From assembly GCA_022072145.1 (NCBI GenBank), contig JAJVIG010000024.1:1-64000 (forward strand): DNA of 64,000 nucleotides, written 5' to 3'. The position numbers and the translations under genes are program-made. This stretch comes from Pseudomonadales bacterium (lineage in GTDB: Bacteria; Pseudomonadota; Gammaproteobacteria; Pseudomonadales; UBA5518). The notes below the pieces were generated by a model. It ran no database searches. It was not told the origin of the DNA and saw only the letters and a program-made list of their open reading frames with translations. Shown here piece after piece: positions 47,426-57,345 of this stretch. How positions within the stretch are numbered: the first letter of the stretch is position 1; every line of letters begins with the position of its first letter.

Positions 47426-48403
47426 ATGGACCGTACCGAACGCTTCTACAAGATCAATCAGTTGCTGGAACACGGCCGGCCGGTCGCGTTCACCACGATG
47501 CTCGAGGCCTGCGAGGTATCGCGCGCCACGCTGCAGCGCGACCTCGAGTACCTGCGCACACGCCTGAACGCACCGATCGTCTACGACCGGGAGCACAACG
47601 GCTACCGGCTCGAGCACGGCAACACCCAGGTCGGCGGGCAGTACGAACTGCCCGGGCTGTGGTTCAGCTCACAGGAGATCCACGCCCTGCTGACCATGCA
47701 GCACCTGCTCGCGAACCTCGACCCGGGCGGCCTGCTGGCCCAGCACATCGAACCGCTGAAGTTGCGCCTGAACACGCTGCTCGGCGCCACCGACGACGAA
47801 GTCGACGACATCCGCCGCCGCGTGCTGGTGGTGGGCACCGGCAAGCGCGCGCTGAAGATCGCCCACTTCGAGCGCGTGGGCTCGGCGCTGCTGCGGCGCA
47901 AGCGGCTGCAGATCCGCTACTACGCGCGCGGCAACGGCGAGGTCAGCGAACGCGAGGTGTCGCCGCAGCGCCTGGTGCACTACCGGGAGAACTGGTACCT
48001 CGACGCCTGGTGCCATCTGCGCAACGACCTGCGCAACTTCGCCGTCGATTCGATCCTCGAGGTCGACGTGCTCGAGCGCCGGGCCAGGGAGGTGGCGCGG
48101 CGCACCGTCGAGACCCTGCTGAATCCCGGTTACGGAATCTTCGCCGGCGCGACCGTCGGCGTCGCGGAACTGCTATTCACCCCCGAGCGCGCGCGCTGGG
48201 TGGGCAGTGAGAACTGGCATCCGCGCCAGAGCAGCGAATTCCGCCCCGACGGCAGCTTCCTGCTGCGCGTGCCCTACGCCGACGACCGCGAACTGATCAT
48301 GGACATCCTCAAGTACGGCGCCGACTGCGAGGTGCTGGGGCCGCCGGCGCTGCGCTGCGCGGTCAGGAAGGCGCTGCGGGACGCCGCGGCGAGGTACGGT
48401 TGA
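47426..48403 (+). CDS. WYL-domain transcriptional regulator
   Basis: A protein of 325 residues starting at the ATG at 47426 (GGTGGAG Shine-Dalgarno 6 bases upstream). An N-terminal DeoR-like HTH (RFYKINQLLEHGRPVAFTTM, then VSRATLQRDLEYL) is followed by a WYL domain (IRYYARGNGEVSEREVSPQR and NWYLDAWCHLRNDLRNF, where W-Y-L is visible) and a WCX C-terminus. WYL proteins often control DNA repair or phage defence genes. No target is evident here. A longer frame upstream runs through the palindromes and is not likely to be coding. Confidence 0.9.
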   Translation: MDRTERFYKINQLLEHGRPVAFTTMLEACEVSRATLQRDLEYLRTRLNAPIVYDREHNGYRLEHGNTQVGGQYELPGLWFSSQEIHALLTMQHLLANLDPGGLLAQHIEPLKLRLNTLLGATDDEVDDIRRRVLVVGTGKRALKIAHFERVGSALLRRKRLQIRYYARGNGEVSEREVSPQRLVHYRENWYLDAWCHLRNDLRNFAVDSILEVDVLERRAREVARRTVETLLNPGYGIFAGATVGVAELLFTPERARWVGSENWHPRQSSEFRPDGSFLLRVPYADDRELIMDILKYGADCEVLGPPALRCAVRKALRDAAARYG

Positions 48404-48616
48404 AGCGCAACGGCGCGCGACGGATCGCGTCGCCACTCTGCGGGACAAACTGATATGGATGTCTGAGGGCGACATACACCGTGCCTATCCGTGACTCGCG
48501 GCACGCGGCGCGCACCGCGCCGGCGACTACGGTGGACATTGAAAATCATGGCTCTTATGCTCCATCCCTCGCGCGAAAGCGCGTCACGCCACGGGACCAT
48601 GCCAAAGGAGCAGATC
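48404..48616. other. Intergenic region, no recognised feature
   Basis: A 213-base gap between the WYL gene and the PA2779-like gene. It contains a longer open frame continuing upstream of the chosen start, but no family similarity. I see no terminator or promoter that I can defend. Confidence 0.4.
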
Positions 48617-48988
48617 ATGCACAGGAAATTGATTGCGATAGCACTGTCGACCAGCCTGGTCTGCGCCGGCTTCAGCACCGGGGTGGCGGCCGCGGTCATC
48701 GATACCCCGCAGGCGGTGAGCATGGACGCGCGCGAGCAGCGCATCGCCGAGGTCAGCGCCACGCTGGCGCGCGACGACGTGCGCGCCGCGATGATCGAGC
48801 TCGGCGTCGATCCGCAGCAGGCGCAACTGCGCGTGGCCTCACTGAGCGATGCCGAGCTCGCGCAACTCCAGGGCGAACTCGACAAGCTTCCCGCTGGTGG
48901 CGGCGCACTCGGGCTCATCGGCGCGGTGTTCCTGGTGCTGCTGATCCTCGAGATCACCGGCGTGATCGACATCTTCAAGAAAGTCTGA
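48617..48988 (+). CDS. PA2779-family small secreted/membrane protein
   Basis: A protein of 123 residues. The chosen ATG follows AAAGGAG at 6 bases and opens a signal peptide (MHRKLIAIALSTSLVCAGF...AAA). The mature part is a short helical segment (ARDDVRAAMIELGVDPQQAQ and LSDAELAQLQGEL) followed by a C-terminal hydrophobic helix (ALGLIGAVFLVLLILEI). This layout matches the PA2779 family, which is nearly always encoded next to a PA2778-type peptidase, as here (3 bases apart). Function unknown. Confidence 0.82.
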   Translation: MHRKLIAIALSTSLVCAGFSTGVAAAVIDTPQAVSMDAREQRIAEVSATLARDDVRAAMIELGVDPQQAQLRVASLSDAELAQLQGELDKLPAGGGALGLIGAVFLVLLILEITGVIDIFKKV

Positions 48989-48991
48989 GGC

Positions 48992-49996
48992 ATGCGCCTC
49001 GCGTGGCGCGCGGCCGGCATGCACCGGCTGCGCGCCCTGCTGCTGGCGCTGCTGCCGGCCTTCCTCTGCGGCTGTTCCCTCAACCCGCCCCTCGAACTGG
49101 CTGACGTCTCCTCGCCTCGCACGCAAAAGCGGCTGCTGGCCGTGCCGTTCTTTGCGCAGGACGAATACCAGTGCGGGCCGGCCGCGCTCGCCGGCGTGCT
49201 GGGCGCTTCCGGCACAAGCGCGATGCCCGAGGCACTGACGCCACAGGTGTATCTGCCCGGACGCCGGGGCAGCCTGCAACTCGAACTGCTCGCCGCCACG
49301 CGCCGCGCCGGGCGCCTGCCCTACGTGCTGGCGGGCGAACCACGCGCACTGCTCGCCGAGCTCGAGGCCGGCCGCCCGGTGCTGGTGCTGCAGAACCTGC
49401 GTACTCGCCACTATCCCGTCTGGCACTACGCGGTGCTGACCGGATTCGATGCGACACGCAATCAGCTGTACCTGAACAGCGGCAGCGAGCAGGATCTCGC
49501 GCTGGCCGCGCCCGCGTTCCTGCGCACCTGGGACTGGGCCGGGCGCTGGGCCATGGTCGCGCTGCGCCCCGGCGAACTGCCGGCCAGCGCCGAGGCAGCC
49601 GCCTACCTGGACGCAGCGCTGGCCTTCGAACGCGTCGCAGCCCCGGACGCGGCACAGCAAGCCTGGCAGGCCGCCGCCACGGTCTGGCCCGCCCAGGCAC
49701 TGCCGCATCTCGCGCTCGGCAACCTCGCCTACCGCGCGCAAGACCTGGAGCGCGCGGCCACACACTATCGCGGCGGCCTCGCGCACAACGCGGGCGACCC
49801 CGCTCTCGCAAACAACCTGGCCTCGGTACTGGGCGAACTGGGCTGCCCGCGGCGCGCCGAGTCGCTGCTGCGGCAGGTGGCGGACGCCCTCGCCGCCGAT
49901 TCGCGCTGGAAGACCGCGACCGCGACCACGCTGCGGGAACTCGGGGCACGCACCGGCCCGGATGACCTGTCCTGTAACGCGCCCCCCTCGCCTTGA
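48992..49996 (+). CDS. PA2778-family lipoprotein with C39-like cysteine peptidase and TPR domain
   Basis: A protein of 334 residues. The N-terminus has a signal sequence ending in a lipobox-like LCGCS. Residues ~50-190 form a C39-like papain-fold domain with the catalytic Cys in DEYQCGPAALAGVL and His in YPVWHYAVLTGFD, then an Asn-containing NSGSEQ. The C-terminal ~130 residues are TPR-like (AWQAAATVWPAQALPHLALG and RAATHYRGGLAHNAGDPALA). It directly follows the PA2779-like gene, the usual gene pair. It probably cleaves or processes the partner or another exported peptide at the envelope, which is an inference from fold and context. Confidence 0.85.
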   Translation: MRLAWRAAGMHRLRALLLALLPAFLCGCSLNPPLELADVSSPRTQKRLLAVPFFAQDEYQCGPAALAGVLGASGTSAMPEALTPQVYLPGRRGSLQLELLAATRRAGRLPYVLAGEPRALLAELEAGRPVLVLQNLRTRHYPVWHYAVLTGFDATRNQLYLNSGSEQDLALAAPAFLRTWDWAGRWAMVALRPGELPASAEAAAYLDAALAFERVAAPDAAQQAWQAAATVWPAQALPHLALGNLAYRAQDLERAATHYRGGLAHNAGDPALANNLASVLGELGCPRRAESLLRQVADALAADSRWKTATATTLRELGARTGPDDLSCNAPPSP

Positions 49997-50213
49997 CGCG
50001 GCGTGGGAAAGCTGCGGCGTACTTCGCATAGGAGGCGCTGTGGGGAACGCCTGGATCGATTCGCAGCGCAACGTCTTTCCGTCGCCGGCACTGGTGCAGA
50101 CCCAGGCGGCTGCTCGTTCGTCATCGCCGAAGGCAGCGGGTATGTGGGGCGCTCGGCGCTGGTCGGCATGGTGGCACGCAAGCCCGGCTGAGCGGGCCTG
50201 CCTGCGCCAGGGC
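49997..50213. other. Intergenic region between PA2778-like gene and decayed ddh
   Basis: A 217-base stretch. One plus frame ends in SFVIAEGSGYVGRSALVGMV, which might be a gene fragment, but I cannot assign a family. No promoter or terminator is clear. Given the adjacent degraded ddh and IS3 DNA, it may be remnant sequence. Confidence 0.35.
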
Positions 50214-50430
50214 CTAGAGTAATTCCTTGCGCAGTTCGGCCGCGCTCTTGGGCGACAGCAGCCCCGGCGCGATGTCGAACACGGTCCTGGCGCCGACCTT
50301 GCCCTGCTGGCCGAGGCGGAAGGCAGCGCGCGCATAGGCGACGAGCACGCTGGAGGTGAACTCGGGGTTGCTGTCGAGCTTGAGCCCGAACTCCATGATC
50401 TGCGAGGACGCCACACCGGTGACCGGGGAA
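50214..50430 (-). pseudogene. ddh: 3' fragment of diaminopimelate dehydrogenase
   Basis: About 70 codons ending at a TAG at 50214-50216. The translation has [40 protein letters not shown] and a closing [14 protein letters not shown], which fits the C-terminus of meso-diaminopimelate D-dehydrogenases. The 5' three quarters of the gene are missing. The break coincides with the start of IS3-type transposase coding sequence on the other strand (about 50410-50430), so insertion and deletion is the likely cause. The remnant is not expected to be functional. Confidence 0.65.
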
Positions 50431-50705
50431 GCCAGTATTGTTCGGCGGCTCACTGGAAGCTGATTCGGAACTGTGGCCTGCAGGCGAGCATGAGCGCCAA
50501 GGGGAACCGCTACGACAACGCGTGTGCGGAGAGCTTCTTCCACTCGCTGAAGGTCGAGGCGGTCCACGGCGAACGGATCACGACGCGCGATCAGATGCGC
50601 CAGATGGTCTTCGAGTACATCGAGGTCGATTACAATCGGAATCGCCGACACAGCGCCAACGGGCACATCAGCCCCGAAGCGTTTGAGGCGTTGAAAGTGG
50701 CTTAG
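50412..50705 (+). pseudogene. IS3-family transposase fragment (integrase core C-terminus)
   Basis: The frame reads [40 protein letters not shown] and ends in [22 protein letters not shown] and G-N-x-x-D-N-A-x-x-E are hallmarks of the IS3 OrfB rve integrase. Only the last ~97 codons remain; the first two catalytic Asp regions and OrfA are absent. The segment gtgtccatttttcgcgggca just downstream (50710-50730) is consistent with an IS3 right end. The insertion appears to have truncated ddh. Confidence 0.85.
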
Positions 50706-50735
50706 CGGCGTGTCCATTTTTCGCGGGCAGGATCA
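50706..50735. mobile_element. Possible IS3-family right end
   Basis: The bases after the transposase stop, gtgtccatttttcgcgggca, resemble terminal repeats of IS3-group elements (gtgtcca..tttttcg). The opposite end is missing, so this is a remnant, not a mobile element. The call rests on similarity to the general IS3 end pattern. Confidence 0.45.
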
Positions 50736-50839
50736 CCTTGCACCTCATAAGGTTTGGGCGCTTACCAGGCATCATCGACCTCATTTTCTCCCAGCTCAAC
50801 ACTCTGGGTGTGCGCGTCTCCCGCGAAGGTGGTTACGAA

Positions 50840-50871
50840 GAAGGCCCAGTTGTTAGCGCAACTGGGCCTTC
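50840..50871. terminator. Strong hairpin terminator (13-base arms)
   Basis: gaaggcccagttg and caactgggccttc form perfect 13-base arms around a 6-base loop. On the plus strand it is followed by cgcattttc; on the minus strand it lies just after the antitoxin-like gene. It most likely ends that operon and may act in both directions. Confidence 0.75.
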
Positions 50872-50882
50872 GCATTTTCTGC

Positions 50883-51272
50883 CTAAGCGCGCTTACGCGC
50901 ACGCGCGCCACTTGGATGCCGGTGGTTGTCGTCTCCATCCTCGGCGCCCACTTTTTCAGCCTTGTCCTTCTCCGCTTTCTGCATCTTGCTTGCGTACTCA
51001 CGAACCAGATCCTTTACCTCGGATTCAGCGAACCGCCTCAACATTTGGCGGATTAGCGGCTGATAGCCAAGGCCATGGAACTGGGCGATAAGCTTCAGAT
51101 CATCCAGAAGCTCTTTGGGCAGCCTGATTGAAATCATCTGCAGTTCGAGGGTCTCATCCAGTTCGCCGATCTTGAGATTGCTGACGCGAACATGGCGCTC
51201 GTCGGCGCCAAGCTCACGGCTTTCCCACGCCTCTGCAGTGCCTTCCACTTTACCCTCTTGCTCCTTGATCAC
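50883..51272 (-). CDS. CopG/BrnA-like antitoxin candidate
   Basis: A protein of 129 residues. The GTG at 51272 is preceded by GGAG at about 8 bases. The core MISIRLPKELLDDLKLIAQF followed by GYQPLIRQMLRR resembles the ribbon-helix-helix of CopG/BrnA-type antitoxins, which bind DNA and neutralise a partner toxin. The long basic C-terminus (ARARKRA) and acidic N-terminus are less typical. It directly follows the toxin-like gene (40 bases). I infer an autoregulated toxin-antitoxin pair; family assignment is moderate. Confidence 0.65.
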   Translation of the reverse strand: MIKEQEGKVEGTAEAWESRELGADERHVRVSNLKIGELDETLELQMISIRLPKELLDDLKLIAQFHGLGYQPLIRQMLRRFAESEVKDLVREYASKMQKAEKDKAEKVGAEDGDDNHRHPSGARARKRA

Positions 51273-51312
51273 AATTAACGCTCCGTTATCTTGGGTGTGC
51301 GCTCTATCCGCT

Positions 51313-51597
51313 CTACCTGGCGAACTTGGCGTAAATCCTTTCCTCTTCCTGATTCGGAGGAAAGGCGGATTTAATGATTACCTTACCTTCCTTGAAGATG
51401 AACACGATCTTGATTCGCTTCCCCATATCAGTCTCACCGATAAACCACTGGGTCGGCGGGTCGGTTTTATGCTCCTCCCGAGTATCGATTAGCAAAACAA
51501 CCGTCGGATCACAAAAGCACTCGCGCACATCTCGCTCGGACAAACCATGTTTGAGCGCGAGCTTCTGACGCACCTTCGAAGAGATCACCAGCTGCAT
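51313..51597 (-). CDS. Small toxin-like protein (BrnT/RelE-like)
   Basis: A protein of 94 residues from the ATG at 51597; a longer frame exists but runs through tRNA DNA. Motifs include KHGLSERDVRECF, DTREEHKTDPPTQWFIGETD and RIKIVFIFKEGKVIIKSAFP, which recall a small family sometimes annotated as ADP-ribosyl-(dinitrogen reductase) hydrolase and also RelE/BrnT-type toxins. The gene order toxin then antitoxin is that of BrnTA. Toxicity is not shown by the sequence. Confidence 0.65.
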   Translation of the reverse strand: MQLVISSKVRQKLALKHGLSERDVRECFCDPTVVLLIDTREEHKTDPPTQWFIGETDMGKRIKIVFIFKEGKVIIKSAFPPNQEEERIYAKFAR

Positions 51598-51622
51598 GGC
51601 AACATCTCGCGCCCCCTGTAAA

Positions 51623-51671
51623 CATGTATATACGCAATGATACAGATGGGACGCAAGCTTGTATATACATG
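51623..51671. promoter_or_regulatory. Inverted repeat upstream of toxin-like gene
   Basis: Perfect 11-base arms, catgtatatac (51623-51633) and gtatatacatg (51661-51671), lie 26 bases upstream of the toxin-like gene start. The sequence between the arms is AT-rich, unlike the GC-rich surroundings. This is a plausible operator for autoregulation by the RHH antitoxin. Confidence 0.6.
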
Positions 51672-51726
51672 GCGGGGTAATTTGTAGGTAGATGGGCAGG
51701 ATTCGGCCAAAATACGGCCAAAACGA

Positions 51727-51763
51727 AAACAGCCGCTTCGGCTCTTCACCCAAGCGGCTGTTT
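51727..51763 (-). terminator. Rho-independent terminator of tRNA-Pro
   Basis: On the minus strand, aaacagccgctt and aagcggctgttt form perfect 12-base arms around a 13-base loop and are followed by ttcgtttt. It lies about 14 bases after the tRNA 3' end, so it terminates the tRNA transcript. Confidence 0.85.
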
Positions 51764-51776
51764 GAATTGGGGAATT

Positions 51777-51853
51777 TGGTCGGAGCGGCGGGATTCGAAC
51801 CCACGACCACCACCCCCCCAGAGTGGTGCGCTACCAGGCTGCGCTACGCTCCG
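51777..51853 (-). tRNA. tRNA-Pro (anticodon GGG)
   Basis: 77 bases on the minus strand. The acceptor stem is CGGAGCG paired with CGCTCCG; the discriminator A and an encoded CCA follow. The T arm contains GGTTCGAATCC. The anticodon stem CCACT/GGTGG encloses CTGGGGG, giving the anticodon GGG. It lies after the merR-like gene, as is common in gammaproteobacteria, and next to a small accessory region, so it could also be an integration site. Confidence 0.95.
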
Positions 51854-51933
51854 ATGTCTGTCTGCCGCGCCCGGCGGCAAGGCGGCGCATGATACCCGAA
51901 CCGGTGCGCGATGTGTACGCCGGAAGTGCGGAA

Positions 51934-52287
51934 TCAGTAGCGCAGCGTGGTCAGGACTTCCTCGAGTTCGACGATCGTCTGCCGGATCAGCTGCCGGTAG
52001 TGCGAATCCTCCTTGCCGGACTCGCCCTCCATGCGCTGGCGCGCGCCGCCGATCGTGAAGCCCTGCTCGTAGAGCAGGCTGCGGATCTGGCGGATCAGGA
52101 TCACGTCCTGGCGCTGGTAGTAGCGGCGGTTGCCGCGGCGCTTGGCCGGCTTCAGCTGCGGGAACTCCTGTTCCCAGTAGCGCAGCACGTGCGGCTTCAC
52201 CGCACACAGCTCGCTCACCTCGCCGATCGTGAAGTAGCGTTTGCCCGGGATCGGTGGCAGTTCGTTGTTGTTACTCGCTTCCAGCAT
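51934..52287 (-). CDS. MerR-family regulator (ihfA-linked)
   Basis: A protein of 117 residues with an N-terminal MerR winged helix: [20 protein letters not shown], then [20 protein letters not shown]. No Cys-rich metal-binding loop is present, so metal sensing is unlikely. It overlaps the ihfA end by 17 bases. This MerR-type gene follows ihfA in many gammaproteobacteria; its target is not known. Confidence 0.9.
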   Translation of the reverse strand: MLEASNNNELPPIPGKRYFTIGEVSELCAVKPHVLRYWEQEFPQLKPAKRRGNRRYYQRQDVILIRQIRSLLYEQGFTIGGARQRMEGESGKEDSHYRQLIRQTIVELEEVLTTLRY

Positions 52288-52573
52288 ACGCTTCCACCCT
52301 GACTTTCAGTTTCTGACCCGGCCGGAACGTCACCACGCGCCGCGCCGAGATCGGGATCTCCTCGCCGGTCTTCGGGTTGCGCCCGGGGCGCTGGCGCTTG
52401 TCGCGCAGATCGAAGTTGCCGAAGCCCGAGAGCTTCACCTGCTCGTTCGTCTCCAGTGCCTGGCGGATCTCCTCGAAGAAGGCCTCCACGACCTCCTTCG
52501 CCTCGCGCTTGTTCAGCCCGAGGTCCTCGAAGAGCTTTTCGGCCAGATCCGCCTTGGTCAGCGCATTGCGCAT
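52271..52573 (-). CDS. ihfA: Integration host factor alpha subunit
   Basis: A protein of 100 residues. It binds DNA with IhfB and bends it sharply. [40 protein letters not shown] and [20 protein letters not shown] show the beta-ribbon arm with the intercalating Pro (R-N-P). Gene follows pheT by 7 bases and precedes the MerR-like gene, the standard order. Confidence 0.96.
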   Translation of the reverse strand: MRNALTKADLAEKLFEDLGLNKREAKEVVEAFFEEIRQALETNEQVKLSGFGNFDLRDKRQRPGRNPKTGEEIPISARRVVTFRPGQKLKVRVEAYAGSE

Positions 52574-52580
52574 CGCTTCA

Positions 52581-54950
52581 CTACCTCAGGACGGCCCCGC
52601 AACGGGCGGCGAGTGCCGCGAGCATACGGTCCATCGTGGCGTTGACTTCCTCGTCGGTCAGCGTCCGGTCACGGTGCTGTAGCACCACCCCGAGCGCCAT
52701 ACTTTTCTTACCACTTTCAATGTGTTGCCCGCGATATACGTCAAACAGCCTGAGGTTGACGAGCAACTCTCCCGCGACCTCGCGCGCCGTTTCCAGCACC
52801 TGCGCCGCTGGCACTGCGTCGTCCAGCACCACAGCGAGGTCACGTCTGACCTCAGGAAATTTAGATAATCCTTTGAAACTTGGCAAGTTTTTCTTGCATG
52901 CCCGCGCATGGTCCAGTTCGAACACGAACACCGGCCCCTGCAGGTCCAAGGCCTTCAGCACTTCCGGGTGCAAAGCGCCCAGCCAGCCGAGCGCTTCCCC
53001 GTCACGGTGCAGCCGCACCGACTGCCCCGGATGCAGTGCCGGATGCGTGGCCGCCTCGAACACGAACTGCGCGCCGGTCGCGTCGATGTCGAGCAGCGAC
53101 TCGACGTCGCCCTTGATGTCGAAGAAGTCGAGTGCGGCGGCCGCATCCGTCCAGTTCTCCGGCGCGCGCTCGCCACAGGCGATGCCGGCGATCGCAAGCC
53201 GCTGCTCGAGGCCGGCGGCGCCGGGCAGGAACCGCAAGCCGGTCTCGAACAGCCGCACGTTGCGCTGCTGGCGGTTCTGGTTGAACTGCACCGCCTTGAC
53301 CAGGCCCGCCCACAGCGTGCTGCGCATCACGGCCATGTCGGCCGAGATGGGGTTGGCGACCGCCACCGGCGTGCAGTCGGGGTCGAGCAGCGCCTGCGTG
53401 CGCGGGTCGACGAAGCTGTAGGTGATCGCCTCCTGGTAGCCCAGCGTCTCCAGGCGACGCCGCCAGCCGCTGAGCGCGTGCTCGGCCTCGGGGTGCGGGC
53501 GCAGCGCCACGGCGGCGCCCTGCAGGCGTGCCGGGATGCGGTCGTAGCCGTGCACGCGCGCGATCTCCTCGATCAGGTCGGCCTCGATGCGAACGTCGAA
53601 GCGGTAGCTGGTCGGGCGCACCAGCCAGTCGGCGCCGTCGCGTGTGACGCCGAAGCCGAGCCGGACGAGGATCGCCTCGACCTCGGAGGCCGCCAGCGTG
53701 ACGCCGAGCAAGGTGTCGAGCCGCCCGGCACGCAACCGGATCGGCGCCGGCGCCGGCAGGTGCTCGTCGGCGGTGGCCAGCACCACCGGCCCCGCTTCGC
53801 CGCCGACGATGTCGAGCAGCAGCCGGGTGGCGCGCTCGATCGCGACCTTCTGGAGTTCGAAGTCCACGCCGCGCTCGAAGCGGTGCGAGGCGTCGGTGTG
53901 CATGCCGAGCGCGCGCGCGCGGCCGGCGAGTGCCGCGGGGGCGAAGAACGCCGATTCGAGGAAGATGTCGCGCGTGCCCGCGCCCACCGCGGTGCGCTGC
54001 CCGCCCATGATCCCGGCCAGCGCGATCGCGCCCTGCCCGTCGGCGATCACCAGCATGTCCGGACGCAGCTCGCGCTCGCTGCCGTCGAGCAGCACCAGGC
54101 GCTCACCTGGGCCGGCCAACCGCACCGTGACGTGCCCGGCCAGGGTGGCGCGGTCGAAGGCGTGCAACGGCTGTCCCAGTTCGAGCAGCACGTAGTTGGT
54201 CACGTCGACCACGGCATCGATGCTGCGTACACCGCTGCGGCGCAGCCGCTCCTGCAGCCACAGCGGCGAGGGGCGTGCGACGTCGACCCCGCGGATCACC
54301 CGCCCGGCGTAGCGCGGGCAGGCGGCCGGTGCGGCCAGCGTGACGTCGAGGGTGTCGGGTATGGTCGCCGGGACCGGGTCCAGCGCCGGCGGCGTGGTCG
54401 CCAGGCCGTTCAGCGCCGCCACCTCGCGCGCCAGCCCCGCGATGCCGAGGCAGTCGCCACGGTTGGGCGTCAGTCCCAGCTCGATCAGCTGGTCCGCCAG
54501 GTCCAGGTAGCCGACGATGTCCTGACCCACGGGCGCATCGGCCGGCAGTTCCAGCAGGCCCTCGCCGCGCGCCTCGATGCCGAGCTCGTCGGCCGCACAC
54601 AGCATGCCGCAGGACTCGACGCCGCGCAGCGTCGCGCGCCGGATCTCGAGCCCCGGCAGCTCGGCGCCCTCGCGCGCGAACGGCACCCGCAGCCCGGGAC
54701 GCACGTTGCGCGCCCCGCACACCACCTGGTGCTCGCGCGTACCGTCGCTGACCCGGCAGACGCTGAGGCGCTCCGCGTCCGGGTGCGGCGCCACCGCCAG
54801 CACCTCGCCCACGACCACCCCGGCAAGCGCGGCCGCCGCCGGCGTCACCGCGTCCACTTCCAGCCCCGCCATCGTGAGTTGCGCGGCGAGTTGCCCGGTC
54901 GAAAGCGCCGGATCGACCCACTCGCGCAACCACCTTTCGCTGAACTTCAT
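52581..54950 (-). CDS. pheT: Phenylalanyl-tRNA synthetase beta subunit
   Basis: A protein of 789 residues starting [14 protein letters not shown]; an upstream ATG at 54986 adds 12 unrelated residues, so I prefer 54950. Domains visible are the N-terminal OB-fold tRNA-binding region (~45-150, AGLEVDAV then [10 protein letters not shown]), the B3/B4 editing region, the B5 region and a C-terminal anticodon-binding domain near the end ([16 protein letters not shown]). It acts with PheS to charge tRNA-Phe. It ends 7 bases before ihfA. Confidence 0.97.
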   Translation of the reverse strand: MKFSERWLREWVDPALSTGQLAAQLTMAGLEVDAVTPAAAALAGVVVGEVLAVAPHPDAERLSVCRVSDGTREHQVVCGARNVRPGLRVPFAREGAELPGLEIRRATLRGVESCGMLCAADELGIEARGEGLLELPADAPVGQDIVGYLDLADQLIELGLTPNRGDCLGIAGLAREVAALNGLATTPPALDPVPATIPDTLDVTLAAPAACPRYAGRVIRGVDVARPSPLWLQERLRRSGVRSIDAVVDVTNYVLLELGQPLHAFDRATLAGHVTVRLAGPGERLVLLDGSERELRPDMLVIADGQGAIALAGIMGGQRTAVGAGTRDIFLESAFFAPAALAGRARALGMHTDASHRFERGVDFELQKVAIERATRLLLDIVGGEAGPVVLATADEHLPAPAPIRLRAGRLDTLLGVTLAASEVEAILVRLGFGVTRDGADWLVRPTSYRFDVRIEADLIEEIARVHGYDRIPARLQGAAVALRPHPEAEHALSGWRRRLETLGYQEAITYSFVDPRTQALLDPDCTPVAVANPISADMAVMRSTLWAGLVKAVQFNQNRQQRNVRLFETGLRFLPGAAGLEQRLAIAGIACGERAPENWTDAAAALDFFDIKGDVESLLDIDATGAQFVFEAATHPALHPGQSVRLHRDGEALGWLGALHPEVLKALDLQGPVFVFELDHARACKKNLPSFKGLSKFPEVRRDLAVVLDDAVPAAQVLETAREVAGELLVNLRLFDVYRGQHIESGKKSMALGVVLQHRDRTLTDEEVNATMDRMLAALAARCGAVLR

Positions 54951-55014
54951 TGCTGTACCCGTAGCGGCCGATGCCGCGTAATTCACTTTAACTATTCAAA
55001 GTAATTCTTTGTTT

Positions 55015-56178
<1,164 letters not shown>

Positions 56179-56535
56179 TCACGCGAGAGCGGTCCTCGCC
56201 TTGTCGACGATCGATGCGAACGCCTGCTTGTCGTGCACGGCCAGGTCGGCAAGCACGCGACGGTCCAGCACGACCTGCGCCTTGCGCAGGCCGTCGATCA
56301 GACGGCTGTACGTCAGGCCGTTGGCACGCGATGCAGCGTTGATCCGCGTGATCCACAGCGCGCGGAACTGGCGCTTGCGCTGACGGCGGTCACGGTAGGC
56401 GTACTGGCCTGCCTTGATCACCGCCTGCTTGGCGACGCGGTAGACGCGGCTGCGGGCACCGTAGTAACCCTTCGCGCGCTCCAGGATCTTCTTGTGTCGG
56501 CGTCGTGCGACGACGCCACGCTTGATACGGGGCAT
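56179..56535 (-). CDS. rplT: 50S ribosomal protein L20
   Basis: A protein of 118 residues, the normal length. [20 protein letters not shown] and [20 protein letters not shown] are the highly conserved L20 N-terminal half. L20 binds 23S rRNA early in assembly and in many bacteria represses its own operon. It follows rpmI by 31 bases. Confidence 0.98.
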   Translation of the reverse strand: MPRIKRGVVARRRHKKILERAKGYYGARSRVYRVAKQAVIKAGQYAYRDRRQRKRQFRALWITRINAASRANGLTYSRLIDGLRKAQVVLDRRVLADLAVHDKQAFASIVDKARTALA

Positions 56536-56566
56536 GATCTATATCCTCACAAACGGATGGCAGATG

Positions 56567-56761
56567 TCACTTGTCGCGCAGCATGCGCTCGACCTTGGGC
56601 TGGTCGGCGGGGCTGAACGCCTCGGTCCCGCGCAGCTGGCGCTTGCGCTTGGTGCTCATCTTCGTGAGGATGTGGCTCTTGTTCGCGTGTTTGCGCTTGT
56701 AACCGTCGCCGGTTTTCTTGAAGCGCTTCGACGCTCCGCTATGTACCTTTACCTTGGGCAT
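56567..56761 (-). CDS. rpmI: 50S ribosomal protein L35
   Basis: A protein of 64 residues, [20 protein letters not shown] then [16 protein letters not shown], which is L35. Follows infC, standard order. It is translationally coupled to rplT in other bacteria. Confidence 0.97.
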   Translation of the reverse strand: MPKVKVHSGASKRFKKTGDGYKRKHANKSHILTKMSTKRKRQLRGTEAFSPADQPKVERMLRDK

Positions 56762-56813
56762 TTTCCCTGACTCCGCATTTCATGTGACTGCAACGCTGTG
56801 GAAGTGAGCGAAC

Positions 56814-57338
56814 TCACTTCTTCTTCTTGGGAGCGAGGACCATGGTGAGCTGACGGCCTTCCATCTTCGCGTGCTGTTCCACCACCGCATGCGGCTCGAG
56901 ATCGGCTTCGATGCGCTTTATCAGCTCCATCCCGATCTCCTGGTGGGCCATCTCGCGACCCCGGAAGCGCAACGTCACCTTGGTCTTGTCTCCATGCTCC
57001 AGGAAACGTACCAGGTTGCGCAGTTTTACCTGGTAATCCCCTTCCTCCGTCCCTGGCCGGAATTTCACTTCCTTCACCTGGATGATCTTCTGCTTCTTCT
57101 TCGAGGCGCTCTTCTGCTTCTTGGCTTCGAAAACGTACTTCCCGAAGTCCATGATCTTGCAGACCACCGGTTCGGCCTCCGGCGCGATCTCCACCAGATC
57201 GAGCCCTGCCTGTTCGGCGTTGCGGAGCGCTTCGTCGATCGCGACGATCCCCAGCTGCTTGCCTTCCTGATCGATCAGTCGCACCTGGCGGGCGCGAATT
57301 TCGCCGTTGACGGCAAGTCTTTTGCTATCGGATTTCAA
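56814..57338 (-). CDS. infC: Translation initiation factor IF-3
   Basis: A protein of about 174 residues from a TTG start at 57338. The N-terminal [14 protein letters not shown], the linker ([19 protein letters not shown]) and the C-terminal [20 protein letters not shown] and [12 protein letters not shown] are IF-3. No ATG is available between the thrS stop and VNGEIRA. infC is known for starting at rare codons, which supports autoregulation by start-codon discrimination. A GTG at 57389 lies inside thrS and adds unrelated residues. Confidence 0.9.
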   Translation of the reverse strand: MKSDSKRLAVNGEIRARQVRLIDQEGKQLGIVAIDEALRNAEQAGLDLVEIAPEAEPVVCKIMDFGKYVFEAKKQKSASKKKQKIIQVKEVKFRPGTEEGDYQVKLRNLVRFLEHGDKTKVTLRFRGREMAHQEIGMELIKRIEADLEPHAVVEQHAKMEGRQLTMVLAPKKKK

Positions 57339-57345
57339 GTGTTTC

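Noticed and set aside
48839-50416. Long minus frame over the PA2778-like gene
   Set aside because: Low-complexity, Arg/Ala-rich, no family; the plus-strand PA2779/PA2778 pair has convincing signals.
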